Below, piece by piece: positions 46,982 through 59,019 of a stretch of DNA of 64,000 nucleotides. A program made the translations under genes and the position numbers. The stretch is from Molossus alvarezi. Taxonomy: Eukaryota > Chordata > Mammalia > Chiroptera > Molossidae. Numbering within the stretch: the stretch's first letter is position 1; each line of letters starts with the position of its first letter. The stretch covers positions 7,648,551 through 7,712,550 of the forward strand of contig CM073895.1 of assembly GCA_037176705.1 (NCBI GenBank), given 5' to 3'. The notes below the pieces were generated by a model, which had not been told where the DNA came from, did no database searches, and saw nothing but the letters and a program-made list of their open reading frames with translations.

Positions 46982-47550
46982 GGCAAGAGATCGAGCAGTT
47001 TCAGTCCTAGGTATATACCCAGGAGCGGGAACACAGGGACTCGGACAAAATCTTGCACATTAATGTTCACAGAAGTTCAATTCTCGACAGCACAAAGGTG
47101 GACACAACCCAAACGTCTGTCCATCAACAGGTGACGGACACAAACAACAGGTAGCATAGCCATCCGGTGGAATATTATTCGGCCATAAAAAAGAGTGAAA
47201 TCTCAGACATGCTACAACAAGGCCGAAGCTGGAAAACCTTCATGCTCAGTGAGAGAAGCCAGCACAGAAGAGCATGCGTTGTAGGGTTTCGTGTCTATGA
47301 AATACCTGGCATAAGCCAATCCACAGGGACAGGAAGCAGATGAGTGGTCGTCAGGGGCTGGGGGAGGGGGCGTGGGGAGTGACTGATAACGGGGAAAGAG
47401 TTTCTGCTTGGGGGGATGAAGAAGTTCTGGAACTGGACATTGGTGGTGGTGGCACAACACTGTCACTTAATGCTACTGAATCGTACACTTTCAGATGGTT
47501 ACAGTGGCAGATCTCGTTACGTGCGTGTGACCACAATGAGGTAGAAGGAG
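46982..47550 (+). mobile_element. LINE-1 3' region (old L1M type)
   Basis: Recognisable L1 landmarks in order are AGGTATATACCCAGGAGCGG, AACCCAAACGTCTGTCCATC, GGAATATTATTCGGCCATAA, GAGTGACTGATAACGGGG, GAACTGGACATTGGTGGTGG and GAATCGTACACTTTCAGATG. This covers the end of the L1 coding region and the 3' UTR; it is decayed and has no intact frame. Confidence 0.85.
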
Positions 47551-48174
47551 AAGCAGGCAGGGAGGAGGAAGATATTCCCAGGTGGCAGCCCGGCACAGGT
47601 GCTAGAAAAGCCCGGCAAGGGGGCGGGAAGGCCACTCCACAGTCCCAGGTGGGCCCTCTTTCCCTCCTGTCCTCCAGAACAGCGTGGCCTACTGCCCGAG
47701 GTGAGCCTAAGCCTCCTCAAGACTTTCAAGGGAAAAGACCGTATAGAAAGCCTGGGATGGCTCCTGTGACGGGCCTCCCCTTAGGACACGTCACTCAAGT
47801 GCCCGTGATTCCGTATCCCCAGAGCCACAGTCTGCAGCCCGCACACCGCGTCTGCTCTCACGTGTGGCTCCCAACATGCAGGGCCCGGCCCATCCGTCTC
47901 TCTGCCAGGCTCCAGATAACTTTTGCTGCTGCTGCTCAGCATCGTGGCTTAACCAGCTGCGCTCTGGATGGAGAAGGAGGGTCTGAGCCCATGACGTCCC
48001 CGCCCACAGGGCTCTAGGGCTCCCCAAGGTCAGGGAGTTCCACCTTGCAGGGAAAGCCTAGGACAGCCAGAGTCAGGCCTTCGGGACAGCCCCCCAACCC
48101 TCACCCCATCCCGCTGCCTGCTCCTGAATGCTGTGCACACAGAAACCCTTGCCTTGGCCCAGGAACTGTCAGGA

Positions 48175-48545
48175 GATCAACAAACAAAAGCTGCTTCTTG
48201 ACAGGGAGTCATTTATATTTTAGCTTCGTTCCATTATCCTAACGAATCCTTCATCAGCAGATGCAATATTAACAGCAGAAAATCAGCTCATTACATCTGG
48301 GGGGATTTCATCAAGACGGCAATCATGTATGCGGCTCCCCAAGCCTTCAAGAGGCCAGTGTGGCGGTTATTTATTTATTTTGCTACTTATTTATTTAATT
48401 TTGGGGGGTTCTTTGCACATAATTGCACCACATCTCAGTTCTTTAATAAATAATTTGTAGGTCCTGCACTGAGACCTCTTTGCTCTGTGCCATGAGAGCC
48501 TGCATTAGCCAAAATATTTACCAACATTTAGACGTCATTTGAATC
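48175..48545. promoter_or_regulatory. Long AT-rich island, candidate conserved enhancer
   Basis: This contains GTCATTTATATTTTAGC, ATTATCCTAACGAATCC, GCAATATTAACAGCAG, CAAGACGGCAATCATG, ACATAATTGCACCAC, TTTAATAAATAATTTG and GCCAAAATATTTACC. It has a run of TTATTTATTTATTT words in the middle. No repeat or coding match is recognised. Confidence 0.42.
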
Positions 48546-48854
48546 AGGAGGGAAGTGGGGAGGGGGTACCCTGTTCTTCCAGAAACAGCCTGGTGTGGGG
48601 CTCCGGAGCTTGGCCCTCACTCGGGTCCTCTCCCCGCACCTCGTGGTCTGAGCGGAGCCTCGTGGACTGGCAGTTCCTGGTGGGCAGGCCCACGTCACTG
48701 TTTGGGCTCACTTAGTTTTCGAGCAGGGGATTCCTTAGAGAACGACGTGGCCATCCCTGAGGGTCCCACCGTGGGCTTCTCATGGCGGAGGAGGCCTGGC
48801 TGCTGCTGGTGCAGCGGCAGGAACTTTCACACACTTGAGCTGGGGCATTCTTTT

Positions 48855-49083
48855 TTTTTTTATTCTCACCCGAGGACATTTTTCCATTTTTGTTCAGATA
48901 GAGTGGGAGAGAGAGAGAGAGAAACATCGACGTGAAAGGGACACATCAAGTGGCTGCCTCCCATACAACCCAACCGGGGCCGGGGACAAACTGCAACCGA
49001 GGTACGTGCCCTGAGCAGGAACCGAACCCGGCTCTCTCCGGACTGCGGGCCGACGCTCTAACCGCTGAGCCAAACCGGCCAGG
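48855..49083 (-). mobile_element. VES-type SINE, reverse orientation, with target-site duplication
   Basis: On the minus strand it begins CCCTGGCCGGTTTGGCTCAG and has a B-box-like GGGTTCGGTTCCTGCTC. GTTGTATGGGAGGCAGCC, GATGTTTCTCTCTCTC and a poly-A-rich tail follow. It is flanked by a 16-bp direct repeat, GCTGGGGCATTCTTTT, at 48839-48854 and 49084-49099. The perfect duplication shows a young insertion. The internal sequence differs from the other two copies, so it is a different subfamily. Confidence 0.93.
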
Positions 49084-49274
49084 GCTGGGGCATTCTTTTG
49101 GGGTGACACTCCCTGGGTTCACCCAATGCTGGGGAGCTCAGCGAAGGAAAACATCATGGTTCTAGCAGGCCCTGGCTCTAAGGCGACCTGAAGAAAAATC
49201 TAACCTGTTCCTCTTGGCTTCCCAAGGTTAGGGCTCTAACGTCAAAGGAAAGGCAGTTCAGTTGGTCCAGAAAG

Positions 49275-49400
49275 CAGACTTGTCCCATTTCACAGATGCG
49301 AAAACAGAGCTTCAACCAACGTAAGCTCTCTCCCCAGGGCTGCACAGCTAGGAAAAGGCACGGAGCCAGGAGTTATACTGGGAGAGGTTCTGCCATGCCT
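49275..49400 (-). repeat. MIR-like SINE, reverse orientation
   Basis: This contains CCATTTCACAGATGCGAAAA and GGGCTGCACAGCTAGG, the antisense of the MIR core. Confidence 0.55.
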
Positions 49401-51159
49401 CCGCTCTTTCTGTGAGGCCTGAGCCTTCCAGGGACACAGCCCGGCCTTCCTAAGGCTGCTGGCTCAACCTGCAGGCCGACGTGGCCACTGGGGCCCACAG
49501 CCACCCCCTGCCACCACCGCGGGGCTGGCCAGGCGTTCACAGGTTTTTCCCAGCGGGGTCTGGACTTCTGCCCAGCCAGGAATGTGCTCCCGGGATGTCA
49601 ATTCTAATCTCCCCAGCGCTCTGACAGAATTAAGCTCCAGTTTGTCCGACAACATCCCAAAGTTTCAGAAATCCAGGGCAGACTCTCTAATCAGGCTGCA
49701 GGACAAAGGTCTGGCCTGACCCTGTCACTTCCATTTACCCCTCCTGTCTGTCTCCCGGCTGCGGCCTTTCTGCAGCTTCCTCCACCCTCTGCCCTTCCCT
49801 GGCCAGCTCAGCCCCCGCCTCTCCTCCGAGCTCCCCTACTTCTCCGCCCCGCACTTCCCCTGTCGGAGCAGCTCCACTGGCGAAGGCAGAGGAATTCCCG
49901 AGAGTCTGACCTGCGCCGGCCCCAGGCCTGCTGGCCTCACCTTGGCTGGGGCTCCCTCTGCTTCGCTGCCTCTAGGGAGCACGCAGACTCAGCCCCTCCT
50001 GGCTCCAGGGAGACGGTGCTCTGTGCAGAGTGGTTCTCCAACTCCGCTTCCCCTTGCCTTCGGTCGGTCTACTCTGGCCTCCCTGTAACTGACCCCACGC
50101 ATCCTTTAGCCTCCATCCTGCTTGAGGGGCCCGCTCATGGGCCCTGGAAAGCCTTGGCCCCTTGGCCCTGTTTGGGGACACACATGTGGGCGGAGACCTC
50201 CTTAATCAATCCTTTGAGGCGCCCAGAAGAACAGGGGTGAAGGGCGGCAGAAGCACTGACCCTGGGATAGGCAGGGCCCACAGTGAGGACCCCAGGCCCT
50301 TGGCTCCAGACTGTGGCCATTAGAAAGGGATGAGGGGCCCAGGAGCTGGACAGCTTGGTGGAGAGAAATGCCCTGCGCAGCCAGACCGAGGACAACCCCC
50401 TCCAGGATGCCAGAGAAGAAGAGAGGCCTCTTTCTCCTCCAGCCCTAACTCCCAGGGCTCTGGCACGGACGCAGAGCGCCGATGCCTGCCTCAGTTTCCA
50501 GAGGAAGCGAGATGTAGGAGCCGGCTGTGGGTGGGGTCACAGCTTCAGCTCACACCAAAAGACTCTCGGGAATCAGGCGGCAAAGGGGGGATATGGGCAG
50601 TCGAGACGATGCCAAGCGCTGTTACACGTGAGCCTGGGCACTGACCAGAAAACCGGATGAGGGCCAGGGCTCCCCAGAGAAAGCGGGGTGCAGAGAGAAG
50701 GCTCAGGGAGGAAGGGACAGAAATGGGAATGTCGCTCTGCCCTTCTGCTGACCCTCCAGAAGGCACAAGCAATCCAGAGTGGCCAGGATGGGGGGGATCC
50801 CCAAGAGCCGCCCAGCTGGCAAGGAGCCGGAAAGTCCTGGAATGCCACAGCTAGGCAGGGCCACGCCACAGCTCCCCTGGCTGCCCCCTGTGAGCCAGGT
50901 GGAGACCTCACGCCGGGCAGCAGAAGCCCTCCTCTCCCCAGCTTCCCTGGCCACAGTGTAAGGAACGGGGACCCCCTTTCTCAGAGTTGCCCTGATGGGC
51001 AGCTCCCCACTCCCTGACAGCCTCTCCTGCATCTGCCACCCCCCTGCCCCCCGTTGGCGCTGCCTTCACTGGCACAGACGGCCCAGGTGGCTGAGGGATT
51101 CCCCTAGAGGCCTGGGCGGGCTGGTGGAGGGACAAGGGCAGGAGGAGATAAAAGCAGCC

Positions 51160-51570
51160 GAGGTGGACTTCATGTCTATTTACCAGCCCTTTCTCTGGAA
51201 GAATAAAAATAATTATAGTATTTTTTTTTTACCTAAGACCAGAAAATCCTACTGAGGCCCCCTGGAGACAGGCCGGATCGCCTGCCTGTTAGCACTTTGG
51301 AGCAAGCCCTGCAGCTCCCACCGTACCCGCCCTCCACTCCCACCCCTGCGACTCCGTGATCCCCCCAAACTTCCAGCTGCTGCCCTGCCCTTCCGTCTGC
51401 CTCACCTTTCCTGCCTTGCTGTGCTGGGTGTTGGTGAGACGTTGCTTTTTTTCTTTTTTGCAATTTATCAGCAGATTGTGTGGAGCTGAGTGGTGTGAGC
51501 CTCACCCTGCTAAATAAAGCTTTGGTATTTCTGATAAAGCCATCAAATTCCTTATCACACTGACACAAAG
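51160..51570. promoter_or_regulatory. Paired AT-rich islands, candidate conserved elements
   Basis: The left patch (51160-51260) has GAATAAAAATAATTATAG. The right patch (51440-51570) has GCAATTTATCAGCAG, CTAAATAAAGCTTTGG and TTCTGATAAAGCCATC (TTTATC/GATAAAG, GATA- or CDX-like). GC-rich sequence separates them. Confidence 0.35.
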
Positions 51571-52009
51571 TGCATTTAAAGAGACAGACACCCTGTTCCT
51601 CCCTCCCCACCAGCCCCTGCTCCCTCCACTCAGTTCAGATTTCCACCTGCTCAGGCTCTTCTGGATCAAAGACACCAAATACGGCTGCTGACGAGGTGAA
51701 GGGGGCGAGGGGACAGGCTGCCGCTCTTGCCAGCTCCCACCCACCCATGCGGCTGGCACCCTGGCCAGGGACGCGGGTCCACAGGGACTAGCATGTACTT
51801 CCTGCCCCAGCTCTGGAACCAGAAGAGAGCTATCAATAGACACGTCCTGCAACAGGGGATGTCCTCATAAACAGAACAATCCTGTGTTGGGACAACAGCC
51901 GGCAGCCGGAGGAAGAGTCCCCAGTAGGCTGCTGGGCCTGCAAGGCTGCTCGGGAATGCCACAGCAGTACCAAAGTGGGGCGGCGAGGGCAGGACCCAGA
52001 GGTCGACCA

Positions 52010-52145
52010 GGGTTCACATCAGGCATGACCACGGGCTCAGCACAGCCCTGGTTCCTCCCCCGGCCCTGTGAGGCAGACAGAACTATCACCCCATTTGACA
52101 GATGAGGAAACCGAGTGGGGCCCAGGCTAGCCCACAGCTCCACTG
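52010..52145 (-). repeat. MIR SINE, reverse orientation
   Basis: This contains CACCCCATTTGACAGATGAG followed by GAAACCGAGTGGGGCCC, the antisense MIR core. Confidence 0.6.
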
Positions 52146-52309
52146 AGCGAAAGACACTCTTCCCCTAATTTGACGGCGGAGTTCACCCCTAGGCCGAGCG
52201 CCCGTCCACCTCCCCATTTACAATCCCACAAAGACAGGCCCTCCTGCGTCCCAATGCCCTCTCCCACCTCCCTAGCCCTAGCTTGCAGCACGGGCCCTGC
52301 CCACACGGA

Positions 52310-52420
52310 GCCCGTTGTTTAAGGAATCAAATTTATTATTTTTAATTATTTTGATTTATCAAAGCAGCAGCTACAATCATATTAAACCCACTTGGCTTCT
52401 TGGCATTTAACAGAGACAGC
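52310..52420. promoter_or_regulatory. AT-rich island, candidate conserved element
   Basis: This contains ATTTATTATTTTTAATTATT, TTGATTTATCAAAGCAGC (palindrome-like TTGAT..ATCAA) and ATCATATTAAACCC. Confidence 0.35.
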
Positions 52421-52744
52421 TGCTGCAGGACTCCCCCGGACTCCATAAAACATCCAGCCTGTCCACCTGCTCCCCAAGGAGGGCACCCGAGGCCCCCCTC
52501 TCCAAGAATCCTAAATTTGGGGGCAACCAGGCCCCCAGGCCCCCCAGAAGTCATGCACAGCCGAAGTCACCGAGGAGCAGGCCGGGGTGGAACCAGCTAG
52601 GACAAAGCTGCCAGGCGCTTCAGGAAAATCACCTCCGTCCCCAGCCCAGGAGACCCTTCCAGCACCCTGACCCACTGGGGAGTAGAGTAGACCCAGGCAC
52701 CGCCCCCAGCTGGCCCTATGGGGCCTACACTATCTCAGGCCTGC

Positions 52745-52895
52745 GGCTGGGCACTCGACACAGATAAGCCAAGTACTCCTCAGCCCTCTGCCCACAGGGG
52801 GAGTCACTGTCCCCTTTTGCTAGGGAGAAAGTGAGGCTCCGAGAAGGAAGGGAGAAGCCAGCTCATAACAACAGCCAGGCCAGAGTCTAAACTGA
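52745..52895 (-). repeat. MIR SINE, reverse orientation
   Basis: This contains GGGAGAAAGTGAGGCTCCG and CCAGGCCAGAGTCTAAAC, antisense MIR. Confidence 0.45.
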
Positions 52896-53043
52896 TTCAC
52901 GTAGAACGAAAGCCCCGGTTCTTTGGGCCGCACCGCACTGCCTTCCCCTTAGCCAGGAGCAGTGTTCCTGCAGAGAAGGTGGAGAAGAGGGAGGGCCCCG
53001 AGGTGCAAGGCTGCATATAGCAAACATTCAGAACGTGGTGTCA

Positions 53044-53265
53044 GCCTGGCCGGTGTGGCTCAGTGGTTGAGCGTCGACCCACGCACCAAGAGGTCGCCCG
53101 TTCGATTCCCAGTCAGGGCACATGCCCAGGTTGTGGGCCGGATCCCCAGTGGGGGCATGCAGGAGGCGGCCAATCAGTGTTCTCTCTCATCGACTGATGA
53201 GAGTTTCTAGCTCTCTCTTCCTCTCCCTCTCTCTCTAAAATCAATAAAGGGAAAAAAATTTTTTT
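53044..53265 (+). mobile_element. VES SINE with target-site duplication
   Basis: The head GCCTGGCCGGTGTGGCTCAG is followed by the B-box CGTTCGATTCCCAGTC. The GCACATGCCCAGGTTGTGGG core, a CT-rich segment and AAAATCAATAAAGG follow. Target-site duplications are AGAACGTGGTG (53030-53040) and AGAATGTGGTG (53266-53276), differing by one C/T change at a CpG. Confidence 0.95.
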
Positions 53266-53784
53266 AGAATGTGGTGCTGGGAAGAAGCGATCCTTGGGAG
53301 GCAGCACCAAACCAACAGGTTTGCCCAGGTGGTCCCCCGGAACAGCAGAGGGTGCAGGGGTACACAGGTGAGCAGATTCATGGCTCAACCCAGAGCTGGG
53401 CCCTGCCCTCAAGTGCGACCTAATTCCTAGGAGTCCAGGAGTCCGTGGACAGCGAAGCCAGAGCCAGCAGGGTAGAGCGGGATGGGGCCCGTCAACATTC
53501 TCAGCAGAACTGCCCTCAGAGCGTGGGTGATTCTGGCAGGGCTGGAAGGGGCGCCTCCTGGCTCAAGCCCCCTCCCCCAGTGAAGGCAGCTCTTTACCCC
53601 GCAGGGGAAGGCAAAGCCTGTGAACATGGGCAGGGCCTCTGGGGTGACAGGATGCAGTGGTGCAGGGAGACAGTCTCAACACAAATCCTCTGTCTTCATA
53701 CGCAAACATCACAGTCAGCGGCCATCGAACCAGGACCAGACGCTGGTCCCACTGCACGGCCCGGGGGCCCCACAGCCTGGCGTG

Positions 53785-54005
53785 TAAAGCTCAGCTCTGG
53801 CTGCAAGTCCTGCTCTCTGACGGGCACCGACGGGCATGTGATCTGGCCTCTCGGAGGTCGACTTTCCTTATCTATCAAACGTGTGCAATGATAGTGGCTG
53901 TCTCAGAGGGCTGTGGGCAGGATTCGGGGCGACCGTGAATGTGGAGCTCCTCGCGAAGTGTCTACGCATTTTCTATACGTGAAAAGTGGTGGCAGTCATC
54001 GTCAT
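53785..54005 (+). repeat. MIR SINE
   Basis: This contains CAGCTCTGGCTGCAAGTCC, TTTCCTTATCTATCAAACG and ATGATAGTGGCTGTCTCAG, diverged MIR in sense orientation. Confidence 0.5.
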
Positions 54006-54949
54006 CATCCTCACCATCATCACCTGAGCACCTCTCCAGCCAGGACACAGCCACAGGGATCATGGCTCTGGGGCTGGTTACGGCACAGAGACTGGGAAGC
54101 AAGTGGGATGTTGCTGACCAGCCTCCCTGCTAGGCTCCCCCAAGAGCCAGGGGGAGCCCAGGAATGTCTCGAGGAAGTGGTTCCTGGTGCCTGGTGCCCG
54201 GCAAACCGGCTGAAGCAGCCATCAAAGACCCAGAGTGTCAGGCAGGAGGGGAACCCAGGATGGCCGGTGGCAGTCGCATTTGCCTATCAAAAACTGCCCA
54301 TTCCCTTAGCTTTCCGCGGGGACCCATGCCCTAATATGGGCCCAGCAGCTTTCTGGGTTATTTCGAGTGTGTGTGATAATGACTCCAGGCTTTGCTTCTG
54401 CTGCCCCCAGAAAATTTTCCATCTGGGGGGAGGGAGGATTGTTGGCAAAGAATGAGAAGGGCATAGGGAAGCCCAAGGTCAGAAAGTATGCAGTAAGCGG
54501 GCACAGATGGGTAAGCCGAGGGACAGGGGAGAGCAGGAGGCTGGAGGAGTGAGCTGACCCAGGGGCCAAGGTGAGAGAGGAGGGCAGAGGGCTGGGCAAG
54601 GCAAGCCAGAGCTCCAGTGACCAGCCCACTGCCCACTGCCCACTGCCTTGGGCAAATGCGCCAAAAGAACAGCAATCAGGCCTGGAGCCTGTCTCCTTGC
54701 CAACAACTCCGGTGAGGACCCCTTTTGCCCAGGGGCCAAGCTGAGCTCCTGGGTCTTGGGCCACTACTCAATGTCTGGGGGCCCCTGGTCTCCTGGACTT
54801 ATTTACATATTAATGAGCTTCTGCCCAGGCCTGGCCCATCAACTCCAGGCTCCACAGGGTTAACTCCAGACAGAAGGACTGGCTGCCTCTGCCTTCACTC
54901 TACCTCAATTTCTACTGCTCCCATCACCTACCTCCCCCACCCCCTGATC

Positions 54950-55185
54950 TTAGGGAAAAAAAACCCATCAAAATAACTATTTTATGTCTCCAAATATGCA
55001 GATCATTTTCTTTAATGAAAGATGCTTGACGTCTCCGATCCAATTAATATGCAAATGCAGGAGAGGATTTATTTGTGACATTCTGTCTGGGTGAGAGAAA
55101 ACAAAAAAGGCCTGTTAACCAAAACACTAATTGCTGTGACTGATTGTCACATATCATCATTTTCATAGGATCTCCTCCATCCCTA
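54950..55185. promoter_or_regulatory. AT-rich island, candidate conserved element
   Basis: This contains AAAATAACTATTTTATG, CAAATATGCAGATC, CCAATTAATATGCAAATGC (octamer ATGCAAAT beside TTAATATGC) and AACACTAATTGCTGTGAC. The exact octamer makes it one of the better POU-type candidates. Confidence 0.42.
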
Positions 55186-57929
55186 GCTCTCAGGGAGCTC
55201 AAAACTAGGCCTCGTCCACGCAGGCTCAAGGAGAAACAGGGCGACCGCCTACCTGTCGGCCCCTTCCCACCAGACCCGTGTCGGGGGCAGTGAGGTTGGA
55301 GGTTCCCACTGGTCCTAGTCCCATGGGGTCCGTTGCCAGCTGCCCATAGAACTTGGCCATATCCCTTCTAACGCCACACTTCACCACTGAGGCGCTGACC
55401 CACAGCCCAGAGGAGGAGGCTCGGTCTCCCTGGACCTCACAGGCTGCAGGAAGCCACAGTCACACACCTTCCTGTCCTGCTGCACTGAGTTTCGGTCGCC
55501 TGCTAGGAAGTAGAGGACTGTCCATGCTCAGAGACAGGAGAGGGAGCCCCTCTGGGTCCTCTCACTTACCACACTCCACTCTTTCCCTCTTCTCTCACTT
55601 TTCATGCGGTCTCCTACACCTCGAGGTCCTCAGGTCACTTGGTGAAAGAAGCCACCTGGGGAAACTGAGGCACGGTATGGCATCTCCTCCTTAAGATGGC
55701 ACAGGGAGTCTTTGGAAATGTCTGAAGATTACCAGGCACCCACTGCAGCTGGGCAGACACCTGGATGCTCACCCCCTGGCCACCTGTCACCCAACTGAAG
55801 TGGGTGGGTCAGCTGTCACAGCCTCATCTCCCCCAAGCCACTCAGACCCGTCAGTAGGACCACGAGGCTTCATTTAGGGAGAGCAGGAAGCGGAGTGAGT
55901 GCTGACAAGGCACCCTTATTCCCAAAGGCTGATGGGGAATTGAAGGGGACATGTTTTGCTTAAGATACTGGGGAAAGGACAAGAGAGTTCGGGGTGCCAT
56001 GCAGTCCCCAATTCAAGGCCCAGGAGCAGAAGAAGATGTGGGGACAAGGGGAGAGTCCAGGGCACAGACTTGGGGCCCCAAAGCCTGGAAGACTGATCTT
56101 TTACCACTTGAGTGTGAACGTTTGGGGCGCTCAAAGAAGACCTTTGTACCTTCCTGTCCCTTCCCTAGAACCCCCCTAGTTTCTGAGGACATTGAAAACG
56201 GGGTTGGCAAGCCACAGTGGGCAATGCTAAAGAGCCATGAGGGTCCCTGAGCCCCTCCACGGATGCTGGGCCCAGCCGAGGGCACCGTGGGGGGCTCTGT
56301 ATCTTATAGGAAAAGTTCTGACTGAGCCCCAGACATTGAGGGTCAGTGAAGCAACAGCCGTCTGGTGGGCACCGACCTAAATCGGCCCAGGGCTCCGAGA
56401 CTGCCCCCAGTGGGGTACGTTGGTGGCAGGAAGACAGACGCATCCCGGGTGACTCCCAGCTCAGAGGTCCGTCTCCTGCCCTGGCCCAGCTGCCTCCCTC
56501 CGGCAACTGCGCCATGGCCTCCAGGAGGAACTGGCGCCAGGGCGGCATGGGGCAGACACTCTCCCCCCAAAAGGCCTGCCCCCGCACCCCAGGAACAGGC
56601 TCAACAGGATGCCGTGCGGGGGAGCTTGGAAGCCTTCCGGGAAGAGCGCAGCGCTGGCACCAGTCCCGCCGGGAAGGAGGTGAGTTGGGTCTGCCACTCT
56701 GTCTGCTGCTCACCTGACTCGCGCCCACGGTGGCCGAGCACCAATGGGGTGTGCGTGGGTGCAGACGGGAGGCGCACATCATGGCGCCAGGAGCCGAAGG
56801 GGGAAGGTGGGCGGCTGGGGAGTGGCAGCAGGTTGGCTGGTCAGCTGGCCGGGCTCCGGCTGTAAATCGGAGGCGTGAAGGCCCCACCCACCTGTGTGGG
56901 ATGGGATGTAGGGTCTGCATCCAACGCTGCGCCCGTCTTAGCCCGAAGCACCCGTGTTTCCCTGCCCCTGCCCGCCACCATTAGCTGGATGAGAGGCCTT
57001 GCTTCTCCTTGGCGTATGCACCCGGTCGGCGCTCCCAAGCACAGCCTACAGGACGCTGGAGGTCAGGGAACACCAACTTGGTCTCACGGTGCCATGATTT
57101 TGAGTCCCTTTAAATCCAACCCATCTGTACACTAAAACCTCCCATAAAACAAAGGAGTAAGTGGATGTGGCTCTGAGCCGTCTATTCAAGCCAGATGTCT
57201 GCCCCCCACCCAGCGCTCCGCCCCTCCCCCTGGTGCCCAGCCTGGGGGCAGCACAGGCCCCACCCCGCATGGCAGCCCTGGTACAGAAGGTCGCATCAGG
57301 TTAGATGGGCCCTCGCACTGTGGGGAGAGAACTGGGCTTTGCAGACCTTGCTGTCAGGGCTAGAGGGACGGCCCGGACCCCGGCGCCCAAGCTGCAAGCT
57401 CCCTCTCTGTCTCCGCATCCCTTCCCCAGAGTACAGAGCCCTCCAGGCACCGATGTCTAGATAACTGGTCCGATTGTTGATTTCCCCTAATTCCCACCTG
57501 CAACCTGGCTATTCTCGCAGTCAGCTTACTCTGACCATCTCAGGCGGCCGCCCCACTTCAACAGAGCCTCCCTTCCTCTGGACCTCGGGGTTCTTCCCAA
57601 GTCCAAACCACGTCAGCAGGGTCAACCCCAAACTCACACCCACCTCAGCTTCTTTCCAAGTCTCCCAGATCATTCCGGTTCCTGGTGGGGACAAGCCTAG
57701 AATCTGTCTCCCCAGTGGGGAGCTTGGAGCTCTTACCCACGGGGCTCTTTCAGAGAGGTGGAAGAGTCCCCCCACCTGTGCTAAAAGGGGTATACGGTTA
57801 ACACCACGCCGGCTTTGAAAGGACCCCATCGTACAAGCCACGGGGTTGGAGCAGAGGACACGTGGTCAGGGCTGGACTGTAATTAACCCTCAGATCATTC
57901 CTCACAGCCACGGCCCCCTCCCCAGCACC

Positions 57930-58085
57930 AAGAACCTTTCGGAGGAAATCAAAGCGAACACAACTGTTACCAAGTCACTACTAAAATATTTACCAGCCTG
58001 GCGAAGTGCCGAAGGTGCTTGGCACCGAGTGTTTGCTTATTTACAAGGCTGTTTTAAAGGGGAGAAAGCAAAATAAGGTAACCTG
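57930..58085. promoter_or_regulatory. AT-rich island, candidate conserved element
   Basis: This contains CTACTAAAATATTTACC, GAGTGTTTGCTTATTTAC (forkhead-like) and GCTGTTTTAAAGGGG, with retained CG dinucleotides. Confidence 0.3.
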
Positions 58086-58484
58086 AGCCATGAACCCGAG
58101 GGACCAGGTGGTCCCTCCCAGCCGTCAGCTGTCCGAGGCGCAGGGGTGCTGGAACTGCACTGGCGGAGATTCTCCCAGAACGGGTCGGAACAGCAAAAGA
58201 CACGTTTTGGAGCTCTGGAATAACCCAACCAGCAGGGCGGGCGTTCGGTCCAAGTAAGAGGCACGTTTCCCCCCAGCTCAAACCACCGGGCTCGGCAGGA
58301 GCCCCGGAACTGCCCCTTGTTGTCCCTTACTCAGAGAGGCAAAGCGGGGGCACCGTGCCTTATGCAGGGGGGCCTGGTTGGGAGAGAGGAAGCACAGGGG
58401 AAGGCAGGCAGTGGGGGCCCCCAGAGGCTGACATAAGGGGGACATACGGGGACCTGAGGGAGAAAACACACTCGAGTTTCTTCT

Positions 58485-58640
58485 TCTTCCTCTTTCTTTG
58501 AAGTTCCCTTGTGGTTTGAATTTAATTTTGATTTTCTCAACTTTAGCAGATTGAAGTTGAAATAACCTACAAATTACTTAATGTGTTGTAAATCTGGGGG
58601 AATTCAGGAGTAATGGGGACCACATGTTGGCTGGGAGGAA
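58485..58640. promoter_or_regulatory. AT-rich island, candidate conserved element
   Basis: This contains GTTTGAATTTAATTTTG, GTTGAAATAACCTAC and CAAATTACTTAATGTG. Confidence 0.28.
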
Positions 58641-59019
58641 GCCCACGGAGGGCTAAGCGAAGGCAGCCCTCGCAAACACGCAGGTGGCTCTTCTAGACGG
58701 GACACTGGACGCCCGTGCTCCCCCGGAAGGAGGGGGCCCGGGCTCCCCTAGGGTGGGGGCAGGACTCCCGAGCTGGCCAGGGAGCCCTGGACGGACACGG
58801 CGAGAACGTAGTAAGACCTCGGACTGACCAAGTCGCTGCCTGGGGCAGCCTGGTGACCGTGGACAGGGGGCAGCCAAGTAGGCTGGGCGCCAGGCGCCTG
58901 CCAGGCCCCGTGGCCGTGCCAACACCACTGTGCTGGCCCTGCTCCCCTCTGGCCTCGCGCTGCATGTGTGTGGCTTCAGCGCAGCTCCCACCTCCCTGCT
59001 CCCCCTCCCGCCCTCCCTC

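Noticed and set aside
53044..53120. tRNA gene (A and B boxes present)
   Set aside because: This is the tRNA-derived head of a VES SINE; the cloverleaf is not maintained and a SINE body and tail follow.
56165..56920. 251-residue frame on the minus strand
   Set aside because: Chance frame; overlapping frames on the other strand are of similar length and quality.
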